From positions 72,656,825 to 72,720,824 of the forward strand of contig JBCNJP010000008.1 of NCBI GenBank assembly GCA_039602395.1: a stretch of DNA of 64,000 bases. The letters run 5' to 3'. Position 1 is the first letter of the stretch. Each line of letters opens with the position of its first letter. Under the pieces are notes generated by a model. The model had not been told where the DNA came from and ran no database searches. It saw only the letters and a program-made list of their open reading frames with translations. Shown here one piece after another: positions 1 through 11,798 of the stretch. Both the position numbers and the translations under genes were made by a program. This DNA is from Deinandra increscens subsp. villosa (lineage: Eukaryota > Streptophyta > Magnoliopsida > Asterales > Asteraceae).

Positions 1-1083
1 GAGAAATCTGAGGCGCTCCAAGTAGTTCAAGATATTCATGCGGGAGATTGTGGAAATCATACCGGTGGAAGAGCATTGTTTTCCAAGATCCTCAGAACTG
101 GTTATTACTGGCCAACTATGAAGAAGGATGCTATGGACTTCTCACAAAAGTGCGATGCATGCCAAAGACATAGCAATATTCTCCATCAACCAGCTGAGCC
201 GTTACACCCCATTGTCTCACCTTGGCCGTTTATGAAGTGGGGGATGGATATAGTTGGGAAGCTGCCCAAGGCACCCGGAGGAAAAGTCTTTATGCTTGCA
301 ATGACCGACTACTTTTCCAAGTGGATAGAAGCAGAAGCCTACGTTCAAGTTAGGGAAAAGGAGGTTATCTCGTTCATCAAGAGAAATATCCTAACAAGGT
401 TTGGGATCCCAGCAGAAATTGTATGTGATAATGGCTCCCAGTTTATTGGCAAGAGGACTACGAGTTTCTGTGAGAGTTGGGGGATAAAGATGATCACTTC
501 AACACCAGTACATCCTCAAGCCAACGGTCAAGCGGAATCCAGCAACAAAATCATCATCAATAACTTGAAAAAGAAGTTGGGTTCCAAGAAAGGAAGATGG
601 GCTGAAGAACTTCCATTTGTTCTTTGGGCAGATAGGACGACTTCCAAGAATGCAACTGGCCAAACGCCTTTTTCTTTGGTATTTGGGGCAGAAGCTGTCA
701 TCCCTACTGAAATGGTGATTCCTACAGCAAGAGTTACGCTCCAGGATTCTCAGAATAACTCTGAGAATCTACTTCAGGATCTTGAAACGGTAGAAGAACT
801 CAGGGATCTTGCCAAAGTCAGAATGGCGTCATACCAGCAAAGGATAGCAAGGTCATATAATAAGAATATCAGGCTCAGGCGATTTCAGGTTGGGGACTTG
901 GTATTGAGGAAAGCATTTCAGAATACGACCAATCCGGCTGATGGGAAGTTGGCGCCCAAATGGGAAGGACCCTATCTAGTGGAATCCGAAGAAGGAAAAG
1001 GGGCATATAGACTAATGAACTTAGAAGGAGACTTATTACCGAGAGCTTGGAATGCCATCCACCTGAAAGCTTATTTTATGTAG
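1..1083 (+). CDS. Integrase, C-terminal part of Tat-1 polyprotein (5' end outside window)
   Basis: The frame is open from base 1 to the stop at 1081-1083, about 360 codons, so the gene begins outside the window. The zinc-binding HHCC motif of retroviral-type integrase is visible near the start (GDCGNH... then CDACQRH). The catalytic core follows: Asp in [10 protein letters not shown], Asp in VCDNGSQF and Glu in NGQAESSNK, the D,D-35-E triad with normal spacing. The C-terminal domain ends with KWEGPYLVE and HLKAYFM. The protein joins cDNA ends to chromosomal DNA in the nucleus. No stop or frameshift is visible in this part, so this copy may be fairly young, but the missing 5' part cannot be judged. 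Confidence 0.93.
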   Translation, partial: EKSEALQVVQDIHAGDCGNHTGGRALFSKILRTGYYWPTMKKDAMDFSQKCDACQRHSNILHQPAEPLHPIVSPWPFMKWGMDIVGKLPKAPGGKVFMLAMTDYFSKWIEAEAYVQVREKEVISFIKRNILTRFGIPAEIVCDNGSQFIGKRTTSFCESWGIKMITSTPVHPQANGQAESSNKIIINNLKKKLGSKKGRWAEELPFVLWADRTTSKNATGQTPFSLVFGAEAVIPTEMVIPTARVTLQDSQNNSENLLQDLETVEELRDLAKVRMASYQQRIARSYNKNIRLRRFQVGDLVLRKAFQNTTNPADGKLAPKWEGPYLVESEEGKGAYRLMNLEGDLLPRAWNAIHLKAYFM

Positions 1084-1536
1084 GAATCCTGTCAGGATTC
1101 TCACCCGAATTTTCACCCAGTCAGCAATCCAGGTAAGTATACTAATCCAATTTCAATACGCTTTATCAATTTCTTTTTAACCATTACTGACTTAAGCATC
1201 GGAGTGGTGTCAGCAAGGCTGACACCCACCCTTCACCAAGTATTCAAGTGTTTTGCAGAAGCTTGGAAGTTATACAACAGTTTTTTGGGTTTATCCCCAG
1301 TCAGAGGCTGGCCACCTCTTCTCCGTTTAAGATGACCAGCACATCTTCTAAGGTTTAAAGGTATTCACCTTTCTCAAGTTTGGGTAAACGCCTGTGACGC
1401 ACGACCCTCGCCTGGAGCGCAAGTAATCCCTCAGGTTGCTCAAGGTGGCCGGACCAGTCCATTCTTAAGGGTGGCTGATAATCTTGTCACTGGAGGCTCC
1501 TGACTGGATTCCTAAGGTTTTTAACGCTTACGTGTT

Positions 1537-1642
1537 AACGATTGGTTTGGCATTTTCATGTCACTAAGTGGGATTAACCCCAGTTTCCTAACAATTGGTT
1601 TGACATTTTCATGTCACTAAGATGGGTTTTACCCCAGTTTCT
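1537..1642. repeat. Two-copy 53-bp tandem repeat in Tat-1 3' region
   Basis: The units begin at 1537 and 1590. Each holds TTTTCATGTCACTAAG followed by a TACCCCAGTTT- or TAACCCCAGTTT-like end; they differ at a handful of bases. Confidence 0.75.
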
Positions 1643-2386
1643 TCGGGCTCGTCCCCAGCTTGTTTGGGTTTAACCCCAGTATCTTTGGGCTTGTCCCCAG
1701 TGTTTAACTTGAAATTTAAAACCTATCGGATCTCAGTCGGGAGAAGATTAAAAACGCGAGTAATTTTGACTCATTATTCGAAGTCCTTTTCGACAGGTTT
1801 GGGAATCCTAAGGAATTCGGAATCCTGATCAGAAAGAAAGGAGAATTGAAGGGTCTTATCTTTCAATATACTTCATGCTTTGGGTCCTACAAAATCTGAA
1901 TATGCGACATTCTTTTATGAGGAAAAGGTTTGTTTTGGATCCATTAAGGTAGTGGATTCAAGAAAGATTCTTTATACTTTAAATTTCTATTTTTGGAACC
2001 CGAGCATATACTTTATTCAAGTCAACAAAAAAAAAAAAAAAAAAAAAAAACTATTTTTGCAAATAAAACGACAAGTGTTGGTCAAAACCTACCATACCAT
2101 TCATAATATTTAAGCAAAATGGAAAAAAGAAAAATTTCCGGGAAGAAGGATTACTGACCTGAATGCCGGAAAGAGCTTTTCTCTAGGGTTTTCGGGAAGA
2201 TGGTGAGTAAACGAGAAAATAAATGGTGTATTTAAGGCAGCGAGGTGTGACGGAAATCTCGTATGGGGTAGAGTGTAAGCTGTCAAATCAAAAAGGGTAT
2301 CTTAGATCTCAGCCGTCCACGTGGGCATGCAGATTGTTTTGAAACGATTTGAATTTCACAGCTGTTATCCTCTATCGGATACCCGC

Positions 2387-2402
2387 GAAATTCAGGGGCA
2401 AT
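2387..2402 (+). promoter_or_regulatory. Polypurine tract of Tat-1
   Basis: GAAATTCAGGGGCAAT directly precedes the TGTTATG start of the 3' LTR. It corresponds in place and form to the AAATTTGGGGGCAAT tract of Tat-3 and should prime plus-strand DNA synthesis. Confidence 0.75.
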
Positions 2403-3025
2403 TGTTATGGGTCGAATTCCAAGCACCCGGCTGAGAAGCTTGATCATGCAGGAATCCGGGAATCCCAAGGATTCTCGACAGGTCACGTTACTTGTTATTT
2501 ATTTTAATATCCTTTATCTGCTAATAGCCACGTGATTAATTTCAATGGCAGGTAAGCAAGGTTTAACCTCCCTAAGGAATCGGTCAATTAGCGCTGACGT
2601 GGCAATAACGAACGTGGACTGAGTGGTGAACTTTCTCAAACGGCTAATGGACGTGGTCAAGAGGATCCCTGATTTCTCGGATAATTAGTTATTTCTGTTT
2701 ATAGCTATAAATGGGACATGATCGAATTAGGAAACACAACACACGATACTCTGAATACTGTAACACTTAGCCTTCGATCATCGTCTCCACCACTGTAATC
2801 GAATTCTTACTTTATAAAAGCTTTAGGTAGCAGGCGCTTTGAGCCGGCTCCCGAGGTTTTTACTGGGATTCTCAGAGGCAACTCTCAGGATTCCGGGTTT
2901 CCCTCGTATATCATCGTGTCATTTGCATTACTTTTTCTTTATCTTTGAACCAGACTTCTTGGCACCTCACCCCACATTCTAAGTTTGGAATACGAGATTG
3001 CCTCGTGCAATTTTTGACCAAAACA
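2403..3025 (+). repeat. 3' LTR of Tat-1 (623 bp)
   Basis: It begins TGTTATGGG after the polypurine tract and ends GACCAAAACA, matching the ends of the Tat-3 LTR (TGTTATACC...AGCCAAAACA in sense). A TATA box, CTATAAATG at 2705-2713, marks the promoter. The partner 5' LTR is outside the window, so its exact limits rest on termini and homology. Confidence 0.82.
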
Positions 3026-5933
3026 GTCCTATACACAACTTATTGGTTATATACACACCTTACTAGGACTTATAGGTTCTAACCGACCCTCATTTCCCTA
3101 CTAAACACACCTTATTGGGCCATCATTGGTCCTAAAGATAACTTATTGGTTATATACACACCTTAGTGGGACTCATTAGTCCCAACTAAACACACCATAT
3201 TGGGCCATAATTGGTCGTAAACATAACTTATTGGTTATATAAACACCTTATTAGGACTCATTGGTGCTAACTAACCTTCATTGTCCCTAAACCCACTTTA
3301 TTGTACCATCATTGGTCCTAAACACAACGTATTGGTCGTATACACACATTAGTGGGACTCATTGGTCCCAACTAAACACACCTTTTTGGGCCATAATTGG
3401 TCGCAAACACAACTTATTGGTTATATACACACTTTATTCGGATTCATTGGTCCCAACGGACCCGGCCTCATTGCCCTTAAACACACATTATTGGGCCATC
3501 ATTGGTCCTAAACATAACTTATTGGTTATATAAGACACACCTTGCTAGGACTTATTGGTCCCAACCGACCCTCATTGCCCTACTAAACACACCTTATTGG
3601 GCCATCATTGGTCCTAAACACAACTTATTAATTGGTTATATACACACCTTAGTGGGACTCATTAGTCCCAACTAAACACACAATATTGGGCCATCATTGG
3701 TCCTAAACACAACTTATTGGTTATATACACACCTTACTAGGACTTATTGGTTCTAACCGACCCTCATTGCCCTACTAAACACACCTTATTGGGCCATCAT
3801 TGGTCCTAAACATAATTTATTGGTTATATACACACCTTAGTGGGACTCATTAGTCCCAACTAAACACACCATATTGGGCCACAATTGGTCGTAAACACAA
3901 CTTATTGGTTATATAAACACCTTATTAGGACTCATTGGTGCCAACTAACCCTCATTGTCCCTAAACCCACTTTATTGTGCCATCATTGGTCCTAAACACA
4001 ACGTATTGGTTATATGCACACATTAGTGGGACTCATTGGTCCCAACTAAACACACCTTATTGGGCCATAATTGGTCGTAAACACAACTTATTGGTTATAT
4101 ACACACTTTATTGGGACTCATTGGTCCCAACGGACCCTCATTTCCCTTAAACACACATTATTGGGCCATCATTGGTCCTAAACACAACTTATTGGTTATA
4201 TAAGACACACCTTACTAGGACTTATTGGTCCCAACCGACCCTCATTGCCCTACTAAACACACCTTATTGGGCCATCATTGGTCCTAAACACAACTTATTG
4301 GTTATATACACACCTTAGTGGGACTCATTAGTCCCAACTAAACACACATTATTGGGCCATCGTTGGTCCTATACACAACTTATTGGTTATATACACACCT
4401 TACTAGGACTTATAGGTTCTAACCGACCCTCATTGCCCTACTAAACACACCTTATTGGGCCATCATTGGTCCTAAACATAACTTATTGGTTATATACACA
4501 CCTTAGTGGGACTCATTAGTCCCAACTAAACACACCATATTGGGCCATAATTGGTCGTAAACATAACTTATTGGTTATATAAACACCTTATTAGGACTCA
4601 TTGGTGCTAACTAACCTTCATTGTCCCTAAACCCACTTTATTGTACCATCATTGGTCCTAAACACAACGTATTGGTCGTATACACACATTAGTGGGACTC
4701 ATTGGTCCCAACTAAACACACCTTTTTGGGCCATAATTGGTCGCAAACACAACTTATTGGTTATATACACACTTTATTCGGACTCATTGGTCCCAACGGA
4801 CCCTCATTGCCCTTAAACACACATTATTGGGCCATCATTGGTCCTAAACATAACTTATTGGTTATATAAGACACACCTTGCTAGGACTTATTGGTCCCAA
4901 CCGACCCTCATTGCCCTACTAAACACACCTTATTGGGCCATCATTGGTCCTAAACACAACTTATTGGTTATATGCACACCTTAGTGGGACTCATTAGTCC
5001 CAACTAAACACACATTATTGGGCCATTGTTGGTCCTATACACAACTTATTGGTTATATACACACCTTACTAGGACTTATAGGTTCTAACCGACCCTCATT
5101 GCCCTACTAAACACACCTTATTGGGCCATCATTGGTCCTAAACATAACTTATTGGTTATATACACACCTTAGTGTGACTCATTAGTCCCAACTAAACACA
5201 CCATATTGGGCCATAATTGGTCGTAAACATAACTTATTGGTTATATAAACACCTTATTAGGACTCATTGGTGCTAACTAACCCTCATTGTCCCTAAACCC
5301 ACTTTATTGTGCCATCATTGGTCCTAAACACAACGTATTGGTCGTATACACACATTAGTGGGACTCATTGGTCCCAACTAAACACACCTTATTGGGCCAT
5401 AATTGGTCGCAAACACAACTTATTGGTTATATACACACTTTATTCGGACTCATTGGTCCCAACTGACCCTCATTGCCCTTAAACACACATTATTGGGCCA
5501 TCATTGGTCCTAAACACAACTTATTGGTTATATAAGACACACCTTACTAGGACTTATTGGTCCCAACCGACCCTCATTGCCCTACTAAACACACCTTATT
5601 GGGCCATCATTGGTCCTAAACACAACTTATTGGTTATATGCACACCTTAGTGGGACTCATTAGTCCCAACTAAACACACATTATTGGGCCATCATTGGTC
5701 CTAAACACAGCTTATTGGTTATATACACACCTTACTAGGACTTATTGGTTCTAACCGACCCTCATTGCCCTACTAAACACACCTTATTGGGCCATCATTG
5801 GTCGTAAACATAATTTATTGGTTATATACACACCTTAGTGGGACTCATTAGTCCCAACTAAACACACCATATTGGGCCATAATTGGTCGTAAACATAACT
5901 TATTGGTTATATAAACACCTTATTAGGACTCAT
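3026..5933. repeat. Satellite with ~665-bp higher-order repeat
   Basis: The region is a tandem array built on a shared phrase (AACTTATTGGTTATATACAC, TTGGGCCATCATTGGTCC, GGACTCATTGGTCCCAAC). One diagnostic phrase, TTCTAACCGACC, recurs at about 3077, 3751, 4417, 5082 and 5749, that is every 665-674 bp. Each period contains seven diverged sub-units alternating between about 84 and about 103 bp. About 4.4 periods are seen. Short submonomers diverged inside a homogenised longer unit are typical of higher-order satellite organisation. Copies of the long unit differ by only a few percent. No coding potential. Confidence 0.93.
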
Positions 5934-6245
5934 CACTACTACAAAAACTGGCATTCTTGACGTGCATTGCGCGTCAAGAAGGTGCCTTCTTGACACGCAA
6001 ATGCGCGTCAAGGATGCGGGGGTCAAGAAGCTTCTTGACGCGCAAAATGCGTGTCAAGAAGCTCTTGACGCGCGAACAATGACACGCTATCCTTGACACT
6101 CCATTCTTGACACACATTTGCACGTCAAGAAAGGGTGTCGTCTGTGATTAATATATTTTTATTTATAATATTTTTTTGTGTCGTCTGTTTATGACACTCA
6201 AATTTGCGTGTCATGCCTTTTATGACACTCATTCTTGCGTGTCAT
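5934..6245. repeat. Left CACTA terminus with subterminal inverted motifs
   Basis: After the CACTA terminus there are at least eight copies of a TTCTTGACRCGC or GCGYGTCAAGAA word in both orientations, forming short hairpins around ATGCG/CGCAT centres. In CACTA elements such subterminal arrays bind the element-encoded TNPA-type protein. Confidence 0.8.
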
Positions 6246-7835
6246 CCTTTTAACTGTTTTTTTTTATATTTTTTTCTAAAATTACTGATTTCCCTATTAA
6301 ATCATATTTCGCAAACCAAAATACAGAATTGCTGGTGTACCAAAACAATGCATTTCATACATAATAATTAAGAATTACAAAGTTAACGACATAAGTTTAC
6401 ATTGATACAATTCTCCTTTGGGAACTAAAGTAAAACATCTACAAAAAAACAGCTTGGGAACCATAATCTGCAGCAGTTTTAGCCAACAGAAAGTCATTCT
6501 CTCTGCAACACCTCATGGGCCTTTGTCCTAATGTTAATGAAAAAGAAACCATGGATTGGTGACTGTAAACGAAAAGGGAGCATATAACTTATACAACTTA
6601 TGAATATGGGAAGGTCCTGGACCAGAAGCCCGCGCCGAACAACAAAGGCACAAATCTGCCACTAATACTTGTGTGTGTACCTGAACACAAAAGTTGCTAT
6701 AGCAATCAGCAGCAGAAACAATATTGTCTAACCATATTTTCACATAATGTTCCCTCTAAATGCAAAACAACAAATTAGAAACAGTAAGTTAAAGGTTGTT
6801 ACATTTCAATGGTGCCAGCTCTGCATTCAGTCTCCTTTCCTCTCTCGCTCTGCTCTTTCTTGCTCTGAAACAAGAAGCAGCAAAAATGTAGTGCAAGATT
6901 ATTAAAAATCATTCACATTAACCTGCTTGCAATACTTTAAAGTCCAGCTAGGTCTAGTTACCAAACCACTGGATTTTTTATTGCATTAGACAAACAAAAC
7001 TCATGCCTCCAGCCCCTCTCAAAAAGTAGTTGATAAATAAGTGACTGAATATTAAACTACAAAGACATGATGGTTCAGAAAGTGAAAAATGCTTATCAAA
7101 ACATTTTTGCTTTACTAGATGGCAACTTACTTGTAATAGGACCGCCACCCAGTCTTATTCCAGGTACGTACCAGTTGCTACTAACTGTTGTTTAGATCCA
7201 TGCAGATCCATGTTCTTGTCATTTTGCCAATGCTGTTGTTAAGTATGAAGCCGACAAACAGGATCAAGTTTATGAAAAATAATCTCAAGGAAAGATAATC
7301 GATCAATAATCTCAAGGAAAACAAACCTGTACGATAAAGAACATATATAGAAGTCCCTGACCCCACCATGTTGAAGGTTCAATGCAGCCCGGAAGGATGC
7401 TATTTCAAAAAAAAAATATACTTCACAAGATTACTCATGAACCATCACAAGATTAGCTCATGAACCATCACAAGATTCAGTGTTAGGGATTGCTTATTAC
7501 TTATTACATGCTTATTGCCTTTTGAAATTGGAAATAAGCAGATTAGAACAAGCAAGTTCCAACTGCTTATTTAGAACAGCTTATTAGACTCCCAAATAAC
7601 TAGATGAGTAATCCAGACACCCTAGAAACACCTTATACATATCAAAACTCAATGAACAAAAGAGCACTTCTAATACGCAATCCCAAACACCAAAAACCTT
7701 GCAAGTAAACAGATCTAAACTCCGGTCATCTAATAAGATTAAACCAAGACAGATCGCAATAACAAAAACCTATTGTCGTTTTAAAAATTAAGCAATAAAG
7801 AAGTTGTAGTACCCAAAATAGAAGTCCAGCTGTAC

Positions 7836-10601
7836 CAAGTTTCTTAATTCCTTCATCCGAATCAGTTTTAGAAGATAGTCACAAGCGCCGTGTTGGACAC
7901 CTCTCATAACTCTGCTTGTTTCTCCATCAACAGATATCACTGCATACAGTTCACTGTACATCATCAGAATCAAAAAAGTATTGTGTGTGTGTGTAAGAAG
8001 CTAAATATATGTGAGGAATGAGAGAAGGGAACTGTTTCATAACTTCTCTCGAGCTGATTCATAACTTTACAATATCGAAAAAGTTCATAAAATTTTATGA
8101 ATCATTTATAAAACAGTTGTGAATTAATTCCCTCCTATTAGATCCTAAGCCTACACACACAGATACATGTATGTGTGTATAAGCAAGTGTGAACCGACTT
8201 ATGACTGGAAGATCCATCTCAAGTCCAACATGCTCTAACAGCTTGAAACCATTCATGTCAGGCATGTTAACATCACTAATTACAATGTCAAACCTGTCTT
8301 CCCTCTCATGAAGCATATCCAGAGCTTGTATAGCTAGTCCACATGTAGTGACTGAAGCAACAATCAACAAAAAAGAAGACATCATGAGATACAAATTTTA
8401 TAAAAAAAAAAGTTATATAACTCTGGGCCAATATAAAAAAAGACGTCATGCACCAAGTGCTATAATAAATGTTGTGTAAAGCTCCAACAACGTCTATACG
8501 AAATAACGAAACTTCAATCTTCTGTATTGAAATATTCGCCCTAAATTTGAAATTTTTTGTAGTAAAACAAATTCCAAGGGAAAAACTTTTAATGGGCAGA
8601 AAAAATTGCTATTGAGGTTGAAAATAGAAAGTGTAAAATGGGTTAAAAGGATTTTAACCAGTTAGGTTGTTTTTATTTTTTTTCTCTTGAGTGGTGGTTG
8701 TGTTGTTTTTGTTTTACTTACCGAAGAATGTTGTTACTCTGACCGACCCAACCGCAACTATGAGTTTTAATTGCTATCCAACAATTTGTCAACATCTACC
8801 ATCTGTGCAATCTCTGGCCATAAAGCTACCTGCACCCTCTTACCACTTATTGGGATGTACATGTAGAGTGAGTTTTTGTGCTATTTTAAAAGCCAACATG
8901 TCACAAAGTAAATATTTTTATTCTGTACAGCACCTGATGTAAGGTTTAGATGATCACATCACATCACATATTTATAAGCAACTGAATACATGAAAACTGT
9001 CAGTAACTAAGATGGTTAACACCTAAACATTTCTGTGAGGCAGCCTCAGAACCACCCAAAAATCAATGCCATAATTATTTTAAGTCCCATGCTCCCCCAA
9101 AAAACACCCAGAATTTTTTTCTTAGGAGGTTGTGATATAACCCAAAGCAATTTTATTGTGAGGTGGCCTCAAAACCCAGACTACATTGAAAAATAGAACA
9201 TTTTAACTTTAAAATGCTTTCAGAAAACCAAAATATGCCCTTGTAAGCCTGTGATATGCTCTGTTAAAAAAAACTAAAATGCGTGACAAGTAACCTCATA
9301 AGCTGACCTTAAGTGACACACAACAATAACCAACAAAAAGGAACATTTAAAGTTTCAAACCGTATTCCTGTGAAGCAGCCTCAGCCCTGAAAAAACACTC
9401 AACAAACATGACTATTTCAACTTAAAAACAATACCAGAAAATATAAAAAAAAAAACATGCACCTAGAAGGATATCACATATAAAAAAAACAAAGATCTTA
9501 ATTGTTTATATGTATATTTATAAGTGCCACCACACAAACAAAGCCTAACACAGCCTAACAAACATGAGTATGTCAAGTTTAAGACTATCCCAAAAAAAAG
9601 ACCAAACCATGTCCATAGAAGGTTGCAACATGTCGAAATAAACAACTTAAAAGAAAGTAATGTAGTAGAGGTAGCATGATAAACTCACCTTGAACGACAT
9701 ACAACAACAACCAAAGATCAACCCCAACACCTGCAACCAAAACATCACCAAGAATCACCTCAAATCAACAAACGTATAAGGACACAATCATATGCACAAA
9801 CTGCTCAGAAACCCAGGGAACAAAGGATCCAGAAAGACGTAACAAAACATGACACGAACATAAAAAAAGACACAAAAACAACCCAGACTACTGGTGATAA
9901 CGCAAAACCAACTAAAACTGGGCACGTTGAGACAACCCACAACACCCAACCCAACCGATTATCAATAAAAAAAATAAAGGCTGAGGAAATAAAGATGAAG
10001 CAAATAGCCTAACACAAACAGTCCAAAATCTAAGGGTTTAGAGGGTCTTTTGGCCAAAATCAATTTTAATCACACCGAATGCGTATGTTTCAACCCATCG
10101 GAACATCAACCTTTGAACTGATATAGCCACGAAGGGGAACTGAAGCACACAAACTCAATTAGCAGATGTAAATTACAGAATTCAAGGAACCAGAACAGGA
10201 ATTTTTTTTAAGATGTTCTACACGATTTCATGCATCTAATAACACCTAAATATCAAAGTTTGCCCTAAATTGAAATATTCGCCCAAAATTGGACCTGTAT
10301 TTATGCTTGATACACATCAAACGATCAAAACCATGAATAATTCAATCATATCTTCATAACATCAAGCAGATTCACTCGAATCAACTTGTATACATGACTT
10401 ATATAGAAGGAACAACGAATTAAAGGATGAAAAAAAGGAACGATTAGTGATGAGATCAAAACCTTCGTAAGAACACTTCTTCAACATCTTCTCGAGAATT
10501 TTCAACTAGGTAGGATCATCATCGACGACAAGCACACAAAGGTACCTGTGCTTACACGAAATTTCTTTGGCTTCTCCGGTGCCACTCACCCAGTCAAACA
10601 T
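7836..10601 (-). pseudogene. Captured type-B response regulator receiver domain, ARR11-like (three exons, broken)
   Basis: Read on the - strand there are three exons. Exon 1 (10601-10463) starts at an ATG and encodes LCVLVVDDDPT, then an in-frame TAG where the family has Trp, then LKILEKMLKKCSYE. Exon 2 (8351-about 8202) follows a CTTCAG acceptor and encodes [14 protein letters not shown]...[19 protein letters not shown]. Exon 3 (7939-7836) follows a TATGCAG acceptor and encodes SVDGETSRVMRGVQHGACDYLLK. The acidic pocket, the phospho-acceptor Asp (ISDVNMPD) and the conserved Lys (YLLK) of a receiver domain are all present. The phase across the exon 1/2 join is kept. The GARP/Myb DNA-binding part of a type-B regulator is not seen. 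The exon 2 donor reads TAAGTC, not GTAAGT. Together with the stop codon this makes a functional protein unlikely. The fragment lies inside the CACTA element, so it was captured. Confidence 0.88.
8400..10440. other. CACTA interior between captured exons 1 and 2
   Basis: No gene is seen. This AT-rich stretch would be an intron of the captured gene. It holds three diverged copies of a phrase like CTGTGAGGCAGCCTCA (about 9033, 9156 and 9367). Regions 6250-7835 and 10610-11030 of the element are likewise without a recognisable gene. Confidence 0.5.
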
Positions 10602-11032
10602 ATCGTATAATCTTCCCCTCGGTTACTGTAACCATCGGTACGACCTTTATTGCTAACCGCAATTTCTGTTCTAGCTCCATCAACAGGGACAGAACGTCGC
10701 GACAACAGCAATTTCTATCTCCCCTAGCGGCGGATAGGGTTTCACGGGTGGTCAGCGACCACCGTCTTCGTCTTTGACTGGATCTACGAGGAAAGGGAGT
10801 GGGAGTGAATTTTTGCGCAAAAATTTTGGACGGCAAGGGAGAGCAAAATTTTGGACAGAAGAGAGAGTATATTCGAGAATTTTAGGGCAAAATTTAGGGG
10901 GAAATTCTAACTGTGAGGAAGGGAGAGTATATTTGAAATATTAGGGCAAAATTTTGGGGAAAATCTATCTATGAGCGGGAGGAAATTTTAGGGCAAAAAA
11001 TTGGCGGGAAAAAAATTATAAAACGACGGAAA

Positions 11033-11239
11033 AGCTTCTTGACACCCACATTTTAAGTGTCCTCCGTGTTTTTTTTTTTTTGAAATATGACAGAAATTCT
11101 TGACACTCAAAAATGCGCGTCATGAATTCTTAGGAATTACCAATAATTGACATTTTATTTTGACACTTCAGTTTTTGCACGTCAAGAATTATCGAGTGTC
11201 ATCGTTCGCGTGTCAAGGAAAGCAGTTTTTGTAGTAGTG
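11033..11239. repeat. Right CACTA terminus with subterminal inverted motifs
   Basis: This mirrors the left end. Words such as TTCTTGACAC, AATGCGCGTCATGAATT, GCACGTCAAGAATT and GCGTGTCAAGGAA precede the inverted CACTA terminus. It is shorter and less dense than the left array. Confidence 0.78.
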
Positions 11240-11298
11240 CATTGGTGCTAACTAACCTTCATTGTCCCTAAACCCACTTTATTGTACCATCATTGGTC
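11240..11298. repeat. Satellite remainder on the right of the CACTA element
   Basis: The first bases continue exactly the satellite sub-unit interrupted at 5933 (TTGGTGCTAACTAACC...). It then runs into the assembly gap, so the true size of the array is unknown. Confidence 0.9.
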
Positions 11299-11798
11299 NN
11301 NNNNNNNNNNNNNNNNNNNNNNNNNNNNNNNNNNNNNNNNNNNNNNNNNNNNNNNNNNNNNNNNNNNNNNNNNNNNNNNNNNNNNNNNNNNNNNNNNNNN
11401 NNNNNNNNNNNNNNNNNNNNNNNNNNNNNNNNNNNNNNNNNNNNNNNNNNNNNNNNNNNNNNNNNNNNNNNNNNNNNNNNNNNNNNNNNNNNNNNNNNNN
11501 NNNNNNNNNNNNNNNNNNNNNNNNNNNNNNNNNNNNNNNNNNNNNNNNNNNNNNNNNNNNNNNNNNNNNNNNNNNNNNNNNNNNNNNNNNNNNNNNNNNN
11601 NNNNNNNNNNNNNNNNNNNNNNNNNNNNNNNNNNNNNNNNNNNNNNNNNNNNNNNNNNNNNNNNNNNNNNNNNNNNNNNNNNNNNNNNNNNNNNNNNNNN
11701 NNNNNNNNNNNNNNNNNNNNNNNNNNNNNNNNNNNNNNNNNNNNNNNNNNNNNNNNNNNNNNNNNNNNNNNNNNNNNNNNNNNNNNNNNNNNNNNNNN
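11299..11798. other. Assembly gap (500 N)
   Basis: Exactly 500 undetermined bases, probably a conventional gap size. It separates the satellite from Copia-C, so the order of the two across it is not proven. Open frames that run through it are meaningless. Confidence 0.99.

Larger units (their letters stand above)
1084..2402 (+). other. Tat-1 untranslated region between integrase and 3' LTR
   Basis: No gene is seen here. The stretch contains repeated phrases of the type TTAACCCCAGT and GTCCCCAGT (about 1290-1700), a 53-bp tandem duplication (1537-1642), and a run of 24 A residues at 2027-2050. In Tat-2 and Tat-3 the corresponding interval is about 3 kb and holds an antisense gene; nothing resembling that gene's conserved protein is present here on either strand. 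Confidence 0.7.
1..3025 (+). mobile_element. Tat-1: Ty3/gypsy Tat-lineage retrotransposon, 3' part
   Basis: This is the 3' portion of an LTR retrotransposon that enters from the left window edge. It shows, in order, the end of the integrase, a 1.3-kb untranslated stretch, a polypurine tract and a 623-bp 3' LTR ending ...GACCAAAACA. The integrase is closely similar to that of the complete Tat element at 48837-59715, which carries the extra archaeal-type RNase H that marks the Tat lineage. The base after the LTR enters the satellite; GTCCT (3026-3030) is also a satellite word, so it is the likely 5-bp target duplication whose partner lies outside the window. Unlike its relatives in this window it has no antisense gene between pol and the LTR. 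Confidence 0.9.
5934..11239. mobile_element. Non-autonomous CACTA (En/Spm) transposon carrying a captured gene fragment
   Basis: The left end is CACTACTACAAAAACTG and the right end is its inverse (CAGTTTTTGTAGTAGTG). The 3-bp target duplication CAT lies at 5931-5933 and 11240-11242; removing the element restores the satellite phrase GGACTCATTGGTGCTAAC. Length 5306 bp. Both ends carry subterminal inverted motifs of the form CTTGACGCGC / GCGCGTCAAG. No transposase reading frame is seen, so it must be moved in trans. The interior contains exons of an ARR-type response regulator (7836-10601, - strand); most of the remaining interior is AT-rich and unrecognised. Confidence 0.95.

Noticed and set aside
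2027..2050. Poly(A) tail of a LINE or SINE insertion
   Set aside because: No target duplication or LINE/SINE body was found around the A run; it is inside the Tat-1 3' region.
3026..5933. CRISPR-like array of regularly spaced repeats
   Set aside because: Repeats are contiguous without unique spacers, the period is ~665 bp and the context is a plant satellite.
7788..8394. Functional response-regulator gene
   Set aside because: Exon 1 has an in-frame stop, the exon 2 donor is damaged, the DNA-binding domain is missing, and it lies inside a transposon.
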